Assembly (NCBI GenBank): GCA_021804195.1
Contig: JAJZKJ010000211.1
Span: 1 to 5,147 of the forward strand
Reading direction: 5' to 3'
Source: Acidobacteriota bacterium
GTDB lineage: Bacteria > Planctomycetota > Phycisphaerae > WQYP01 > JAJZKJ01
DNA: 5,147 bases
Numbering within the stretch: the first letter of the stretch is position 1; each line of letters starts with the position of its first letter. The notes under the pieces were generated by a model. The model saw nothing but the letters and a program-made list of their open reading frames with translations, was not told the origin of the DNA and made no database searches. Both the position numbers and the translations under genes were made by a program. Positions 1-4,987 of this stretch are shown one piece after another.

Positions 1-16
1 CCCCACATTTTAACCC

Positions 17-52
17 GCCAACACGTATCAGTTTGTAATGGGGGATCCGGCG
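17..52 (+). repeat. RHS core 3' segment, copy 1
   Basis: This 36-nt stretch encodes ANTYQFVMGDPA. By hand alignment it matches the copy at 2827-2862 at 30 of 36 positions and the minus-strand copy at 4882-4847 at 29 of 36. Most differences are single substitutions spread along the length. The copies are therefore diverged homologues of the conserved RHS tip junction rather than a recent duplication. Such shared stretches are natural sites for tip-swapping recombination. Confidence 0.8.
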
Positions 53-684
53 GGGAGGGTGGACCCGTGGGGGACGCAGGTCGAAGGGGGTGGTGACGGT
101 GGCGACGTGGACGACGGCAACGGCAACGGGCCTCCTGGGCCGCCCCCGGAGAGCCTTGAGCAAGATCTGCTGGACTTTGGTTTTGGGGTTCAGGATCAGA
201 CCGGGCCGCCGGACTATCCCCTTCCGACCGGCGACGTGTGGAGCTGCCCGCCGGTTATCCAGGCACCTTGGACGCCGTTCGACCCGAGCCTGTGGCATGC
301 GGTACCCGTTGATTCGGGAAATCCGGCAACTCCGCCGATCCCGAACACCGATGCCAAGAGCAACACTCTCCCGCCGGCCGAGCAGGCTGAAGACGCTCAA
401 AAAGCCGCTGGGGCGGGGAAAGAAGCGAAACCGCAGTCTTGTCCGGGCGTGAGGGAATCGCCGATACCATCACCAAAGTTCCGGACGCCCACAAACGCCC
501 CGCAACTGCCGCCAGGGAATATTCCAGCGGCTTGGCGTGTTCGTCAGATGCCGCCAACGGAACAATACCCCAACGGATATTGGCGGCTCGAAAAGCCGAT
601 GGGTAATGGCGGTTGGCAGGGCATCGATCCATCTGCGATGAAGCCGGGAGCCGAGGCGCGGACGCGTGTGCCTTTGGCTCCATC

Positions 685-690
685 GGGAGG
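685..690 (+). promoter_or_regulatory. Ribosome binding site of the DUF6188-like gene
   Basis: GGGAGG lies 8 nt before the ATG at 699, inside the last codons of the toxin tip. This supports MYGLPKDF as the true start over the longer frame beginning at 666. It also implies that the immunity gene is translated from the same message as the tip, probably by translational coupling. Confidence 0.75.
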
Positions 691-698
691 CCAATAAC

Positions 699-1040
699 AT
701 GTACGGGTTGCCTAAGGACTTCGACGGTGGATTTCTGGTTGGGCGCACGCTTGAACTAGTCTGCTTCGCGCGATACCAGATGTATCTTCATTTCGACGAA
801 AAGGTGATTATCACGGTTGAGAGCGCCTTTTCATACAACGCCAGTGGTGTCGTCGATGTGCCCGTTGGGGAATCGAATCTAATGGAGTTGGTGGGGGCTG
901 TGGTGCTGGCCGCCACGGGCGACGACGGTGGCACGCTGAGCTTGCTTTTTGACAACGGGCAGACGTTGAAAGTGTACGACACGAGCAGGCAATACGAATC
1001 GTACACCATTGCACATGGCGGAAAAAAGATCACTGTTTAG
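699..1040 (+). CDS. DUF6188-like small protein, probable immunity protein of the adjacent RHS tip
   Basis: The product has 113 residues, starting MYGLPKDFDGGFLVGRTLE and ending YESYTIAHGGKKITV. The pattern of a start like this, an aromatic β-rich middle (VCFARYQMYLHF, KVIITVESAFSY), a VPVGESNLMELVGAVV segment, then a TL.L.F.NG.TL.VYD strand and a QYESY.I end is what I recall for DUF6188 proteins, which often sit directly behind polymorphic toxins. There is no signal peptide or membrane segment, so it should be cytoplasmic, as expected for a protein that binds and neutralises an incoming toxin domain. The gene begins 1 nt after the tip's stop with a good ribosome binding site, so the two form a toxin/immunity pair by position. 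A start at 666 is possible but overlaps the tip and lacks that site. Family assignment is from memory; the immunity role is inferred from context. Confidence 0.8.
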   Translation: MYGLPKDFDGGFLVGRTLELVCFARYQMYLHFDEKVIITVESAFSYNASGVVDVPVGESNLMELVGAVVLAATGDDGGTLSLLFDNGQTLKVYDTSRQYESYTIAHGGKKITV

Positions 1041-1171
1041 TGCGGTGTCGGTAGCGGCCCATCGAATTGTAAAGGAACTAAGTCTTATGATAGGGGATGA
1101 TTCGGTGGTTGTCCGGCGGCCGAATGATATGGAATTATGGCAAGAGGAGAGGTATGCGTAATTTGGCCACG

Positions 1172-1225
1172 GGTGTGCGCCGGTGCGGGCAAAATCGCCC
1201 CGCGTGCACACCGTCCGCGCGGACG
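1172..1225. repeat. Imperfect hairpin followed by an overlapping 14-bp palindrome
   Basis: GGTGTGC (1172-1178) can pair with GCACACC (1206-1212), and inside it GCGGGC (1185-1190) with GCCCCGC (1197-1203) with one bulge, leaving a small AAAATC loop. Sharing its last base is the perfect palindrome CGTCCGCGCGGACG (1212-1225). The hairpin lies about 130 nt after the DUF6188-like gene. It has no T-run behind it, so it is not a classic intrinsic terminator. It could end the toxin/immunity transcript by another route or mark a recombination boundary. Confidence 0.4.
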
Positions 1226-1522
1226 CCATGATAGCTCCTTCTACATCTTATCACCGAGAATGCTTACGCCGCTTTGCGAAAATTAGCGCTATCGACAGCC
1301 ACCTATAAAAACGGGCGTCGCAGATGTGGATCGGCAGGAGAATAGCTCGGGTCGTGCGGCAATTTGGAGTTGCTGATACCGCGCGGTGGACACCAGCAAT
1401 ATCGAACCCATGCCGCACGGCCAACACGTACAGCACCATATTGACAACGGCGACTTCAGTCGCTGGGCATCCCGTCGGGGGCGGCCGTAATTATGAGCAG
1501 TGCCCAACTAATTATGACCGGG

Positions 1523-1528
1523 TATAAT
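1523..1528 (+). promoter_or_regulatory. Possible -10 box upstream of the SUKH gene
   Basis: A perfect TATAAT lies 64 nt before the chosen ATG (1593). No good -35 hexamer stands 16-18 nt upstream (the bases near 1500 read GTGCCC), so this is a weak promoter call resting on one hexamer. It would give the orphan immunity gene its own transcription. Confidence 0.25.
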
Positions 1529-1592
1529 TCAGGTTGCAGCGCGTTGTGCTGGAAGGGCTTTAAGCAAATGGATGGTTGCAGGGCGGATAGGC

Positions 1593-2384
1593 ATGTACGA
1601 ATGGCTTAAACAGGAGATGGCTGAGATCCGCTGGCGGCGGTTCTTTCTCGTGGATGGACCGGCCTCGGAGGAATTTCGGCAGCGGGTGGAACAGCTTGAC
1701 CCGTTACTTCCGCCGTCTTACAAAGAATTTATTTTCGAGTTTGGCGGAGCTAAGCTTTATAGAGAGCTGGGAGCTCACAAGGTTGCGGTTTATCCTGGGC
1801 CAAAGGAATGTACCCTCACGGAAACAGCGGAAAAAGCTCTGTGGATAGGTTCGTCAGCCTCGGGGTGGGCCTATTTTAAGACCGCTGATTTCAACAGGAA
1901 TGCCGAGGTCCCGGTTTTTGAAGGAAAGACACGGCGCGTCGTCCGGGTAGCGGATTCGTTCGAACAATGGCTCAAGAGCCGTTGCCATCGTGCCCGTATG
2001 TCTTACACGAAAAACGAGTGGAATCAGTATGTGAACGGGCCCGCGCCATTCACGGACCGTGAGAAATCCGTCGTCGACGCGCGACGGAAATTTCGATGGA
2101 AGGTGGTCGGAATCAGTGAAAAAGGTGATTTACGATTTGAGGTGCATAACGGCTCGGATATGGTGCTCCCGCGTCTGAGCGTGGGAATTAGGCGATCCGA
2201 CAATGCATTCGAAGGCGGCATCAAGCTTGATGTCTCGAAGATTAAGCCGGGAGAGACTGGACTTGTGGAGGAGGACTGCTACAAGTTCCAAGTTCCCCCG
2301 GAAAAAGTTGTGGTCGTTGATGAGCCAGATCCGGAGCCGGAGGACCGCGATCGGTATCCGGAGTTTGGAAAACTGAAGGACTGA
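1593..2384 (+). CDS. SMI1/KNR4 (SUKH) family protein, orphan immunity protein
   Basis: The product has 263 residues. Residues about 10-130 show the SUKH pattern: a leading helix, the hallmark LPPSYKEFIFEFGGAKLY (39-56), a tryptophan/glycine segment (ALWIGSSASGWAYF, 82-95) and the closing DSFEQWL helix (121-127). Residues 165-255 form a second part beginning FRWKVVGISEKGDLRFEVHNGS, predicted β-rich, ending in an acidic DEPDPEPEDRDRY tail. SUKH proteins are widespread cytoplasmic immunity proteins that neutralise many unrelated toxins. The long two-part form is one I associate with planctomycetes. MYEWLKQ at 1593 is preferred over ATG 1572 because GGGCGGA lies 5 nt ahead and the extra seven residues are not family-like. 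No intact toxin lies upstream, so it appears to be an orphan. The specific target cannot be read from the sequence. Confidence 0.85.
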   Translation: MYEWLKQEMAEIRWRRFFLVDGPASEEFRQRVEQLDPLLPPSYKEFIFEFGGAKLYRELGAHKVAVYPGPKECTLTETAEKALWIGSSASGWAYFKTADFNRNAEVPVFEGKTRRVVRVADSFEQWLKSRCHRARMSYTKNEWNQYVNGPAPFTDREKSVVDARRKFRWKVVGISEKGDLRFEVHNGSDMVLPRLSVGIRRSDNAFEGGIKLDVSKIKPGETGLVEEDCYKFQVPPEKVVVVDEPDPEPEDRDRYPEFGKLKD

Positions 2385-2411
2385 TTGCGGTGGCTACGAG
2401 CATGGTGTGGT

Positions 2412-2464
2412 GGCGCAGGTGCGCCGTGCAAAGGCGAGGTGGTCTGCTCCCGATTTATCGGGAG
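2412..2464 (+). terminator. Two short hairpins after the SUKH gene, possible weak terminator
   Basis: GGCGCA (2412-2417) pairs with TGCGCC (2420-2425). Farther on, CTCCCGATTTATCGGGAG (2447-2464) is a near-perfect palindrome with an 8-bp stem, or 7 bp with a TTTA loop. They lie 28 and 63 nt after the SUKH stop and before the next RHS tip. Neither is followed by a T-run, so intrinsic termination is uncertain. Confidence 0.35.
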
Positions 2465-2484
2465 GGCCACGGGGGTAAAGGTCG

Positions 2485-3513
2485 TTGCGGCCGGAAAGTT
2501 ATCCCGGCGGCGGTGGAATCGTGGTGGGGAATCGGGATAATGGGTTTCCTATGGTAACGCTGGTTGAAACCATTTCGGAGTCCAAGGTCAATGGCAGCCG
2601 GCTGGGTCGAGGGTTTGGCTGTTGGTCCGCGGCGTTGCGAGATTGCTGTTGTTTCCTGCCGCCCAGTGGCGACTGTTCGCCCGCCGGCGCGCAGCGGATG
2701 GTGCAGAACCTTTACCAAGGCATGTTGCAGGACCCGGTTACGGGGCTGTATTACGAACGCAATCGCAATGACTCGCCGAGTTTGGGCACGTGGATCAGCC
2801 AGTATCCGTTGCAATACATCAATGGCGCCAGCACGTATCGGCTTGTGATGGGGAATCCGGTGGGCGGCACGGATCCTTCCGGACTAAGTCCGGCCCACTG
2901 CGAGTGCGGTCCGGAGATCGGCGCCCTGCTTGAGAAGATACGCACGACCGTAATACAGAAGTTTCTAGGCTACACACGGGCGCAGCAGTCGAAGTTTCTA
3001 AGGGATTTCTTCTGGCCCTCTAACGCTGTCGCGGACTGGGATATCACGGGGCTCGCGGACAAGCGCGTAACCGGTACTGCCGGAAATCGCCTGTGCCACG
3101 GTGTTGCAACGGTCGAGGTGCTTGGGCGGTGCTACCGCCAGCAGGACGTCAACTACTGGCTCTACGGGGTGGTGAACCGGCTGCTGTCGATGGAGATGAA
3201 TGGTAACCTGAACCCGGCAAACTTCAACCCTGGAATCATGACGCCGCTTCAGATCAATGCCGACTGGGAGGCCTTAAACGCCATGGACACGAGAATTTTC
3301 CTCTATCGTGTTTGGTACGCGTGGAACTACGGCGGTGCCCGGAACGCCCACGTGCGGGAAGTCTGGGCTGTCGCGGGGTTCGAGAATGATCTTTCGATGC
3401 CGGCATCAACTGCCGGGAAGGGGTGCGGAAAATCGACGGATCGGCCGAACAAGCCGCTGGCGGGGGGAGCGGGCGTCGGGCCGCTTCGGATCAATTTCTC
3501 CGTCGGGCCGTGA
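2485..3513 (+). CDS. RHS tip with short core and unrecognised C-terminal toxin-like domain
   Basis: The frame is open after TAA at 2476-2478. Possible starts are TTG 2485, ATG 2551 or ATG 2698; none has a strong ribosome binding site, so the start is uncertain. Counting from 2485, residues 75-133 are a clear RHS core: NLYQGM.QDPVTGLYYER, SLGTWISQ, YINGASTYRLVMGNPVGG, then DPSG. The 74 residues before it, with a CCC run, do not look like RHS and are probably unrelated sequence read through. Residues 134-342 are the variable tip. They contain HCECGPE (138-144), a helical FLGYTRAQQSKFLRDFF, then NRLCHGVATV, GRCYRQQDVNYWLYG (215-229), WYAWNYGGARNAHV and REVWAVAGF. The paired Cys, His and Tyr suggest a folded enzyme or metal-binding domain, but I do not recognise the family. 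A complete RHS protein is over 1000 residues, so this is an orphan tip. A membrane protein follows 47 nt later as likely partner. Confidence 0.75.
   Translation: MRPESYPGGGGIVVGNRDNGFPMVTLVETISESKVNGSRLGRGFGCWSAALRDCCCFLPPSGDCSPAGAQRMVQNLYQGMLQDPVTGLYYERNRNDSPSLGTWISQYPLQYINGASTYRLVMGNPVGGTDPSGLSPAHCECGPEIGALLEKIRTTVIQKFLGYTRAQQSKFLRDFFWPSNAVADWDITGLADKRVTGTAGNRLCHGVATVEVLGRCYRQQDVNYWLYGVVNRLLSMEMNGNLNPANFNPGIMTPLQINADWEALNAMDTRIFLYRVWYAWNYGGARNAHVREVWAVAGFENDLSMPASTAGKGCGKSTDRPNKPLAGGAGVGPLRINFSVGP
2827..2862 (+). repeat. RHS core 3' segment, copy 2
   Basis: This stretch encodes ASTYRLVMGNPV. It matches copy 1 (17-52) at 30 of 36 nt. Replacement of the usual Asn and Gln (ANTYQF to ASTYRL) suggests relaxed constraint on this core. 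Confidence 0.8.
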
Positions 3514-3515
3514 TC

Positions 3516-3540
3516 GGGCTCGGGTGGGGCGGGGCATGGG
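3516..3540 (+). other. G-quadruplex-type motif between the RHS tip and the membrane-protein gene
   Basis: Five runs of three or four G (3516-3518, 3522-3524, 3526-3529, 3531-3534, 3538-3540) are separated by loops of 1-3 nt. This meets the usual definition of a potential G-quadruplex. It begins 3 nt after the tip's TGA and ends 5 nt before the next gene's ribosome binding site, so in the mRNA it could affect translation of the presumed immunity gene. In one frame it reads GLGWGGA, as does the minus-strand G-rich tract at 4796-4823. Confidence 0.5.
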
Positions 3541-3545
3541 TTGAC

Positions 3546-3552
3546 GAGGTGA
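3546..3552 (+). promoter_or_regulatory. Ribosome binding site of the membrane-protein gene
   Basis: GAGGTGA lies 8 nt before ATG 3561. This fixes the start there rather than at the upstream in-frame ATG 3423, which lies inside the RHS tip. An out-of-frame ATG at 3554 gives only eight codons. Confidence 0.65.
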
Positions 3553-3560
3553 CATGCGAA

Positions 3561-4115
3561 ATGGAGCCAGCTCAGGATAAGCAGGCCGGTATTCGACCGC
3601 GTGCCGGCGCGGACCCAGTTACGTTCGTTTTGGCCGGGTGGTCTTGGTTTTGCGTGTTTACGCTTGCGGGGGTCGCGTATTCCTCCTGGGCCGTAAGCTT
3701 CGCCACGGGCCCCCCGGCTGGCTTTTTGGTTCTTGGGGGCGGGGCCGCCATCCTCGGCACCTATGCGGAATACGCCCTTACCACGGCTGCGTTTTTGGTT
3801 TTTCTCGTTCGACGGCGGTGGGCGTGGGCGGCCCAACTGCTCCCCGCGGTATCAATGCGCAAAACCGAACCATCCACACCAGCCCCCAGCGTCGTCACCG
3901 TGTCGCTGATTTGCCGGCGAAGGGCGTCGAGCGCCAAAAATAGGCCACCTCAGCGCCGCGTAGAAGGCACCCGATGCCCGGGGAGCGGCTGGCCTTTGGA
4001 CCGCCCGCCCGTCTTGGGCGGCCCCGCCCCTGCCTGGCTCGCGCTCCGACTGGAGGCCGAACCCCTGCGCCCACCAAGGGTGGGGCCGAGCCGTGCGCAA
4101 ACCGGGGGGCAATAG
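3561..4115 (+). CDS. Small integral membrane protein, candidate immunity partner of the RHS tip
   Basis: The frame encodes 184 residues, starting MEPAQDKQAGIRP. A hydrophobic stretch at about 19-43 (VTFVLAGWSWFCVFTLAGVAY) and a long one at about 52-84 (GFLVLGGGAAILGTY through TTAAFLVFLV) give two or three membrane spans, followed by positively charged RRRWAWAA. After residue about 96 the protein turns into a Pro/Arg-rich tail with no recognisable fold, and it runs antisense to the opposing gene for its last 166 bp. That tail may be fortuitous read-through. I recognise no family. Its position directly behind an RHS tip with its own ribosome binding site fits an immunity gene; small membrane proteins of this kind are known as immunity proteins against toxins acting at or through the inner membrane. 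That role is inference. Confidence 0.6.
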   Translation: MEPAQDKQAGIRPRAGADPVTFVLAGWSWFCVFTLAGVAYSSWAVSFATGPPAGFLVLGGGAAILGTYAEYALTTAAFLVFLVRRRWAWAAQLLPAVSMRKTEPSTPAPSVVTVSLICRRRASSAKNRPPQRRVEGTRCPGSGWPLDRPPVLGGPAPAWLALRLEAEPLRPPRVGPSRAQTGGQ

Positions 4116-4687
4116 TGCCAGATGAGCGAGCCAACGCGCCAGCGCCCCAGGGACCAAAATAAATCCCAGCCCGCGTGTCCGGGGCCGCGGCGCAGCGTGT
4201 ACGTGCCCATTCTGCAGAGCACCTGTACGCCGTGGCTGGGCCGCACGACCCAGGTGCCACCCACCCGGCGCACCGACGCCCAGCGGCCAGGCAGATGGCG
4301 GAGGAATATCTCACCTCCGCGCGGCGTAGTCCGGCGCAGCGCAAGCAACTCACTCGCCAATGAGTCCAAGAACTGTGGTCTCCGCAGCGCGTAAACACCG
4401 GCCCGATAAGCTTGGGGAACAAGAAGGACGCCCAAAATCGGGAGCGGCGCTGCCAAGAGGCCGGCTAACGCGAAGGCGATGCGGCCACGAGCGAGCTCGC
4501 GGACGAGCCACGCGAGCAATCCGAGCGCCAAAACGCCAGCGGCCACGACGGCGCAAAGCATGGAAAACATGTGCCGGCCATTGCCGTTGTACCCGGCGAG
4601 CCAGCCCTCAACACTGCCCACCGCAGCGCAATACAGAGATGCCGACAGCAGCAGCGGCATCACGCAATCCCCGAACGTCCCACGCAT
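3950..4687 (-). CDS. Three-span membrane protein, candidate immunity protein of the minus-strand RHS tip
   Basis: The product has 245 residues, starting MRGTFGDCVM. Three hydrophobic segments stand at about 8-32 (PLLLSASLYCAAVGSVEGWLAG), 40-62 (FSMLCAVVAAGVLALGLLAW) and 70-91 (AFALAGLLAAPLPILGVLLV). A soluble region (about 100-195) follows, with GGEIFLRHLPGRWASVRRVGGTW, RMGTYTL and WDLFWSLGRW. The last 50 residues are Gly/Ser/Arg-rich, overlap the convergent gene and look like read-through. ATG 4687 is chosen over 4708 because an excellent AAAGGAGGTG stands 5 nt ahead of it. The gene lies directly behind the broken minus-strand RHS core, where an immunity gene is expected. I recognise no family; the immunity role is contextual. 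If its toxin is dead, it would be an orphan immunity gene kept for protection against relatives. Confidence 0.65.
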   Translation of the reverse strand: MRGTFGDCVMPLLLSASLYCAAVGSVEGWLAGYNGNGRHMFSMLCAVVAAGVLALGLLAWLVRELARGRIAFALAGLLAAPLPILGVLLVPQAYRAGVYALRRPQFLDSLASELLALRRTTPRGGEIFLRHLPGRWASVRRVGGTWVVRPSHGVQVLCRMGTYTLRRGPGHAGWDLFWSLGRWRVGSLIWHYCPPVCARLGPTLGGRRGSASSRSASQAGAGPPKTGGRSKGQPLPGHRVPSTRR

Positions 4688-4692
4688 GAAAG

Positions 4693-4702
4693 CACCTCCT
4701 TT
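4693..4702 (-). promoter_or_regulatory. Strong ribosome binding site for the minus-strand membrane protein
   Basis: Read on the minus strand this is AAAGGAGGTG, an almost complete match to the 16S anti-Shine-Dalgarno, with 5 nt between its end and ATG 4687 (7 nt from AGGAGG). It lies in the frameshifted end of the preceding RHS remnant. It is the best ribosome binding site in the window and suggests the gene is still expressed. Confidence 0.8.
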
Positions 4703-4795
4703 GACCACGTAACCGCGCGCCGCCGCCCGCCCGAACGCTGATAGCCGCGCCGAAGCCGGGGACGAAATTCACCGCGGCGGAGACGCCGATGGCCG

Positions 4796-4823
4796 CCCCG
4801 CCCCAACCCAACCCCAAAAACCC
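4796..4823 (-). other. G-quadruplex-type tract at the RHS frameshift
   Basis: On the minus strand there are five G-runs (GGG, GGGG, GGG, GGGG, GGGG) separated by TTTTT, TT, TT and C. This meets the potential G-quadruplex definition. It sits exactly where the RHS frame stops making sense and the next frame becomes pretoxin-like, so it is the likely site of the indel. Confidence 0.55.
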
Positions 4824-4846
4824 TCACCTCGGTGGTCCAAATTCAC

Positions 4847-4882
4847 CACCGTATTCTCCATCACAAACTGATACGTATTGTC
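4847..4882 (-). repeat. RHS core 3' segment, copy 3
   Basis: This stretch encodes DNTYQFVMENTV on the minus strand. It matches copy 1 (17-52) at 29 of 36 nt. Being inverted relative to the other two copies, it could support inversion of the sequence between them. Confidence 0.8.
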
Positions 4883-4891
4883 GCCATTGAT

Positions 4892-4987
4892 TTTGAGCGG
4901 GGCCGCGCAGCGGCCCAGATATTCGCAAAATTCAACCCCGCGAAATCCCGTCCCGCCCCCAAGGCGGGTGTGCGCCGCAGCGCCGGG
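4892..4987 (-). repeat. 96-nt in-frame insertion or partial duplication inside the RHS core
   Basis: In an ordinary core, ..DPAGY is followed at once by INGANTYQF. Here 32 extra residues stand between GPAGY and INGDNTYQF. Their second half reads TGFRGVEFCEYLGRCAAPLK, which resembles the TGLRY..R.YD..LGRW..PDPL stretch of an RHS core. This suggests the join of two different core copies, retaining parts of both, rather than random sequence. The length is an exact multiple of three. The core-join reading is an inference from a hand alignment. Confidence 0.45.

Larger units (their letters stand above)
14..697 (+). pseudogene. Displaced RHS tip: truncated RHS core plus C-terminal toxin-like domain
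   Basis: The frame is open from an in-frame TAA at 11-13 to TAA at 695-697. It begins directly in the end of an RHS core (NTYQFVMGDPAGRVDPWG, bases 20-73). The upstream core and all YD repeats are missing. The first ATG (38) is the conserved core Met, so it is probably not a natural start. Counting from that Met, residues 11-35 are Gly/Asp/Asn-rich and 55-165 are a Pro-rich linker. Residues 166-219 form a compact C-terminal domain with NGYWRLEKP, GGWQGIDPSAMKPG and a VPLAP end. In full RHS proteins the variable region after the core is the toxin delivered into a neighbouring cell. I recognise the layout but cannot name this toxin family or its activity. An immunity-type gene follows 1 nt later. 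As it stands this is an orphan cassette, silent unless recombined into a full RHS gene or expressed from the internal ATG. Alternatively the TAA could be a recent point mutation. Confidence 0.75.
1041..1592. other. Intergenic region, 552 bp, no confident gene
   Basis: No frame here shows a convincing protein. Short open frames on both strands lack ribosome binding sites and protein-like composition. The left part holds a large imperfect hairpin and a palindrome (listed separately). The frame open across 1324-1527 reads [17 protein letters not shown] around 1378-1428, faintly like an RHS core (GRW......ANTY), and 11 nt there (GCCAACACGTA) match RHS core copy 1. It may be the eroded remains of a tip that once partnered the SUKH gene downstream. 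A short frame at 1154-1231 begins just after a purine-rich AGGAGAGG but encodes only 25 unremarkable residues. Confidence 0.5.

Noticed and set aside
255..683. Minus-strand open frame of 142 codons
   Set aside because: It is a shadow of the first RHS tip, with no ribosome binding site and no recognisable motif.
1154..1231. 25-codon frame MRNLATGVRRCGQNRP... behind AGGAGAGG
   Set aside because: The ribosome binding site is too close to the ATG, the product has no features, and much of it overlaps the hairpin and palindrome.
1441..1446. TTGACA, a consensus -35 hexamer
   Set aside because: No -10-like hexamer lies 16-18 nt downstream (1464-1469 is TGGGCA), so it is taken as chance.
1572..1592. 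Earlier ATG for the SUKH gene
   Set aside because: It adds only MVAGRIG, which is not family-like; the ATG at 1593 has a purine-rich site 5 nt ahead.
3423..3560. Upstream in-frame extension of the plus-strand membrane protein from ATG 3423
   Set aside because: It lies mostly inside the RHS tip in another frame and has no ribosome binding site; ATG 3561 has GAGGTGA at good spacing.
3327..3836. Minus-strand open frame of 169 codons
   Set aside because: It is antisense to the RHS tip and the membrane domain, both with clear protein signals, and its own product is a Pro/Arg-rich composition artefact.
4122..4689. Several plus-strand open frames (for example 4122-4394 and 4360-4689)
   Set aside because: They are antisense to the minus-strand membrane protein, Arg/Pro-rich and without ribosome binding sites, as expected for shadow frames in GC-rich DNA.
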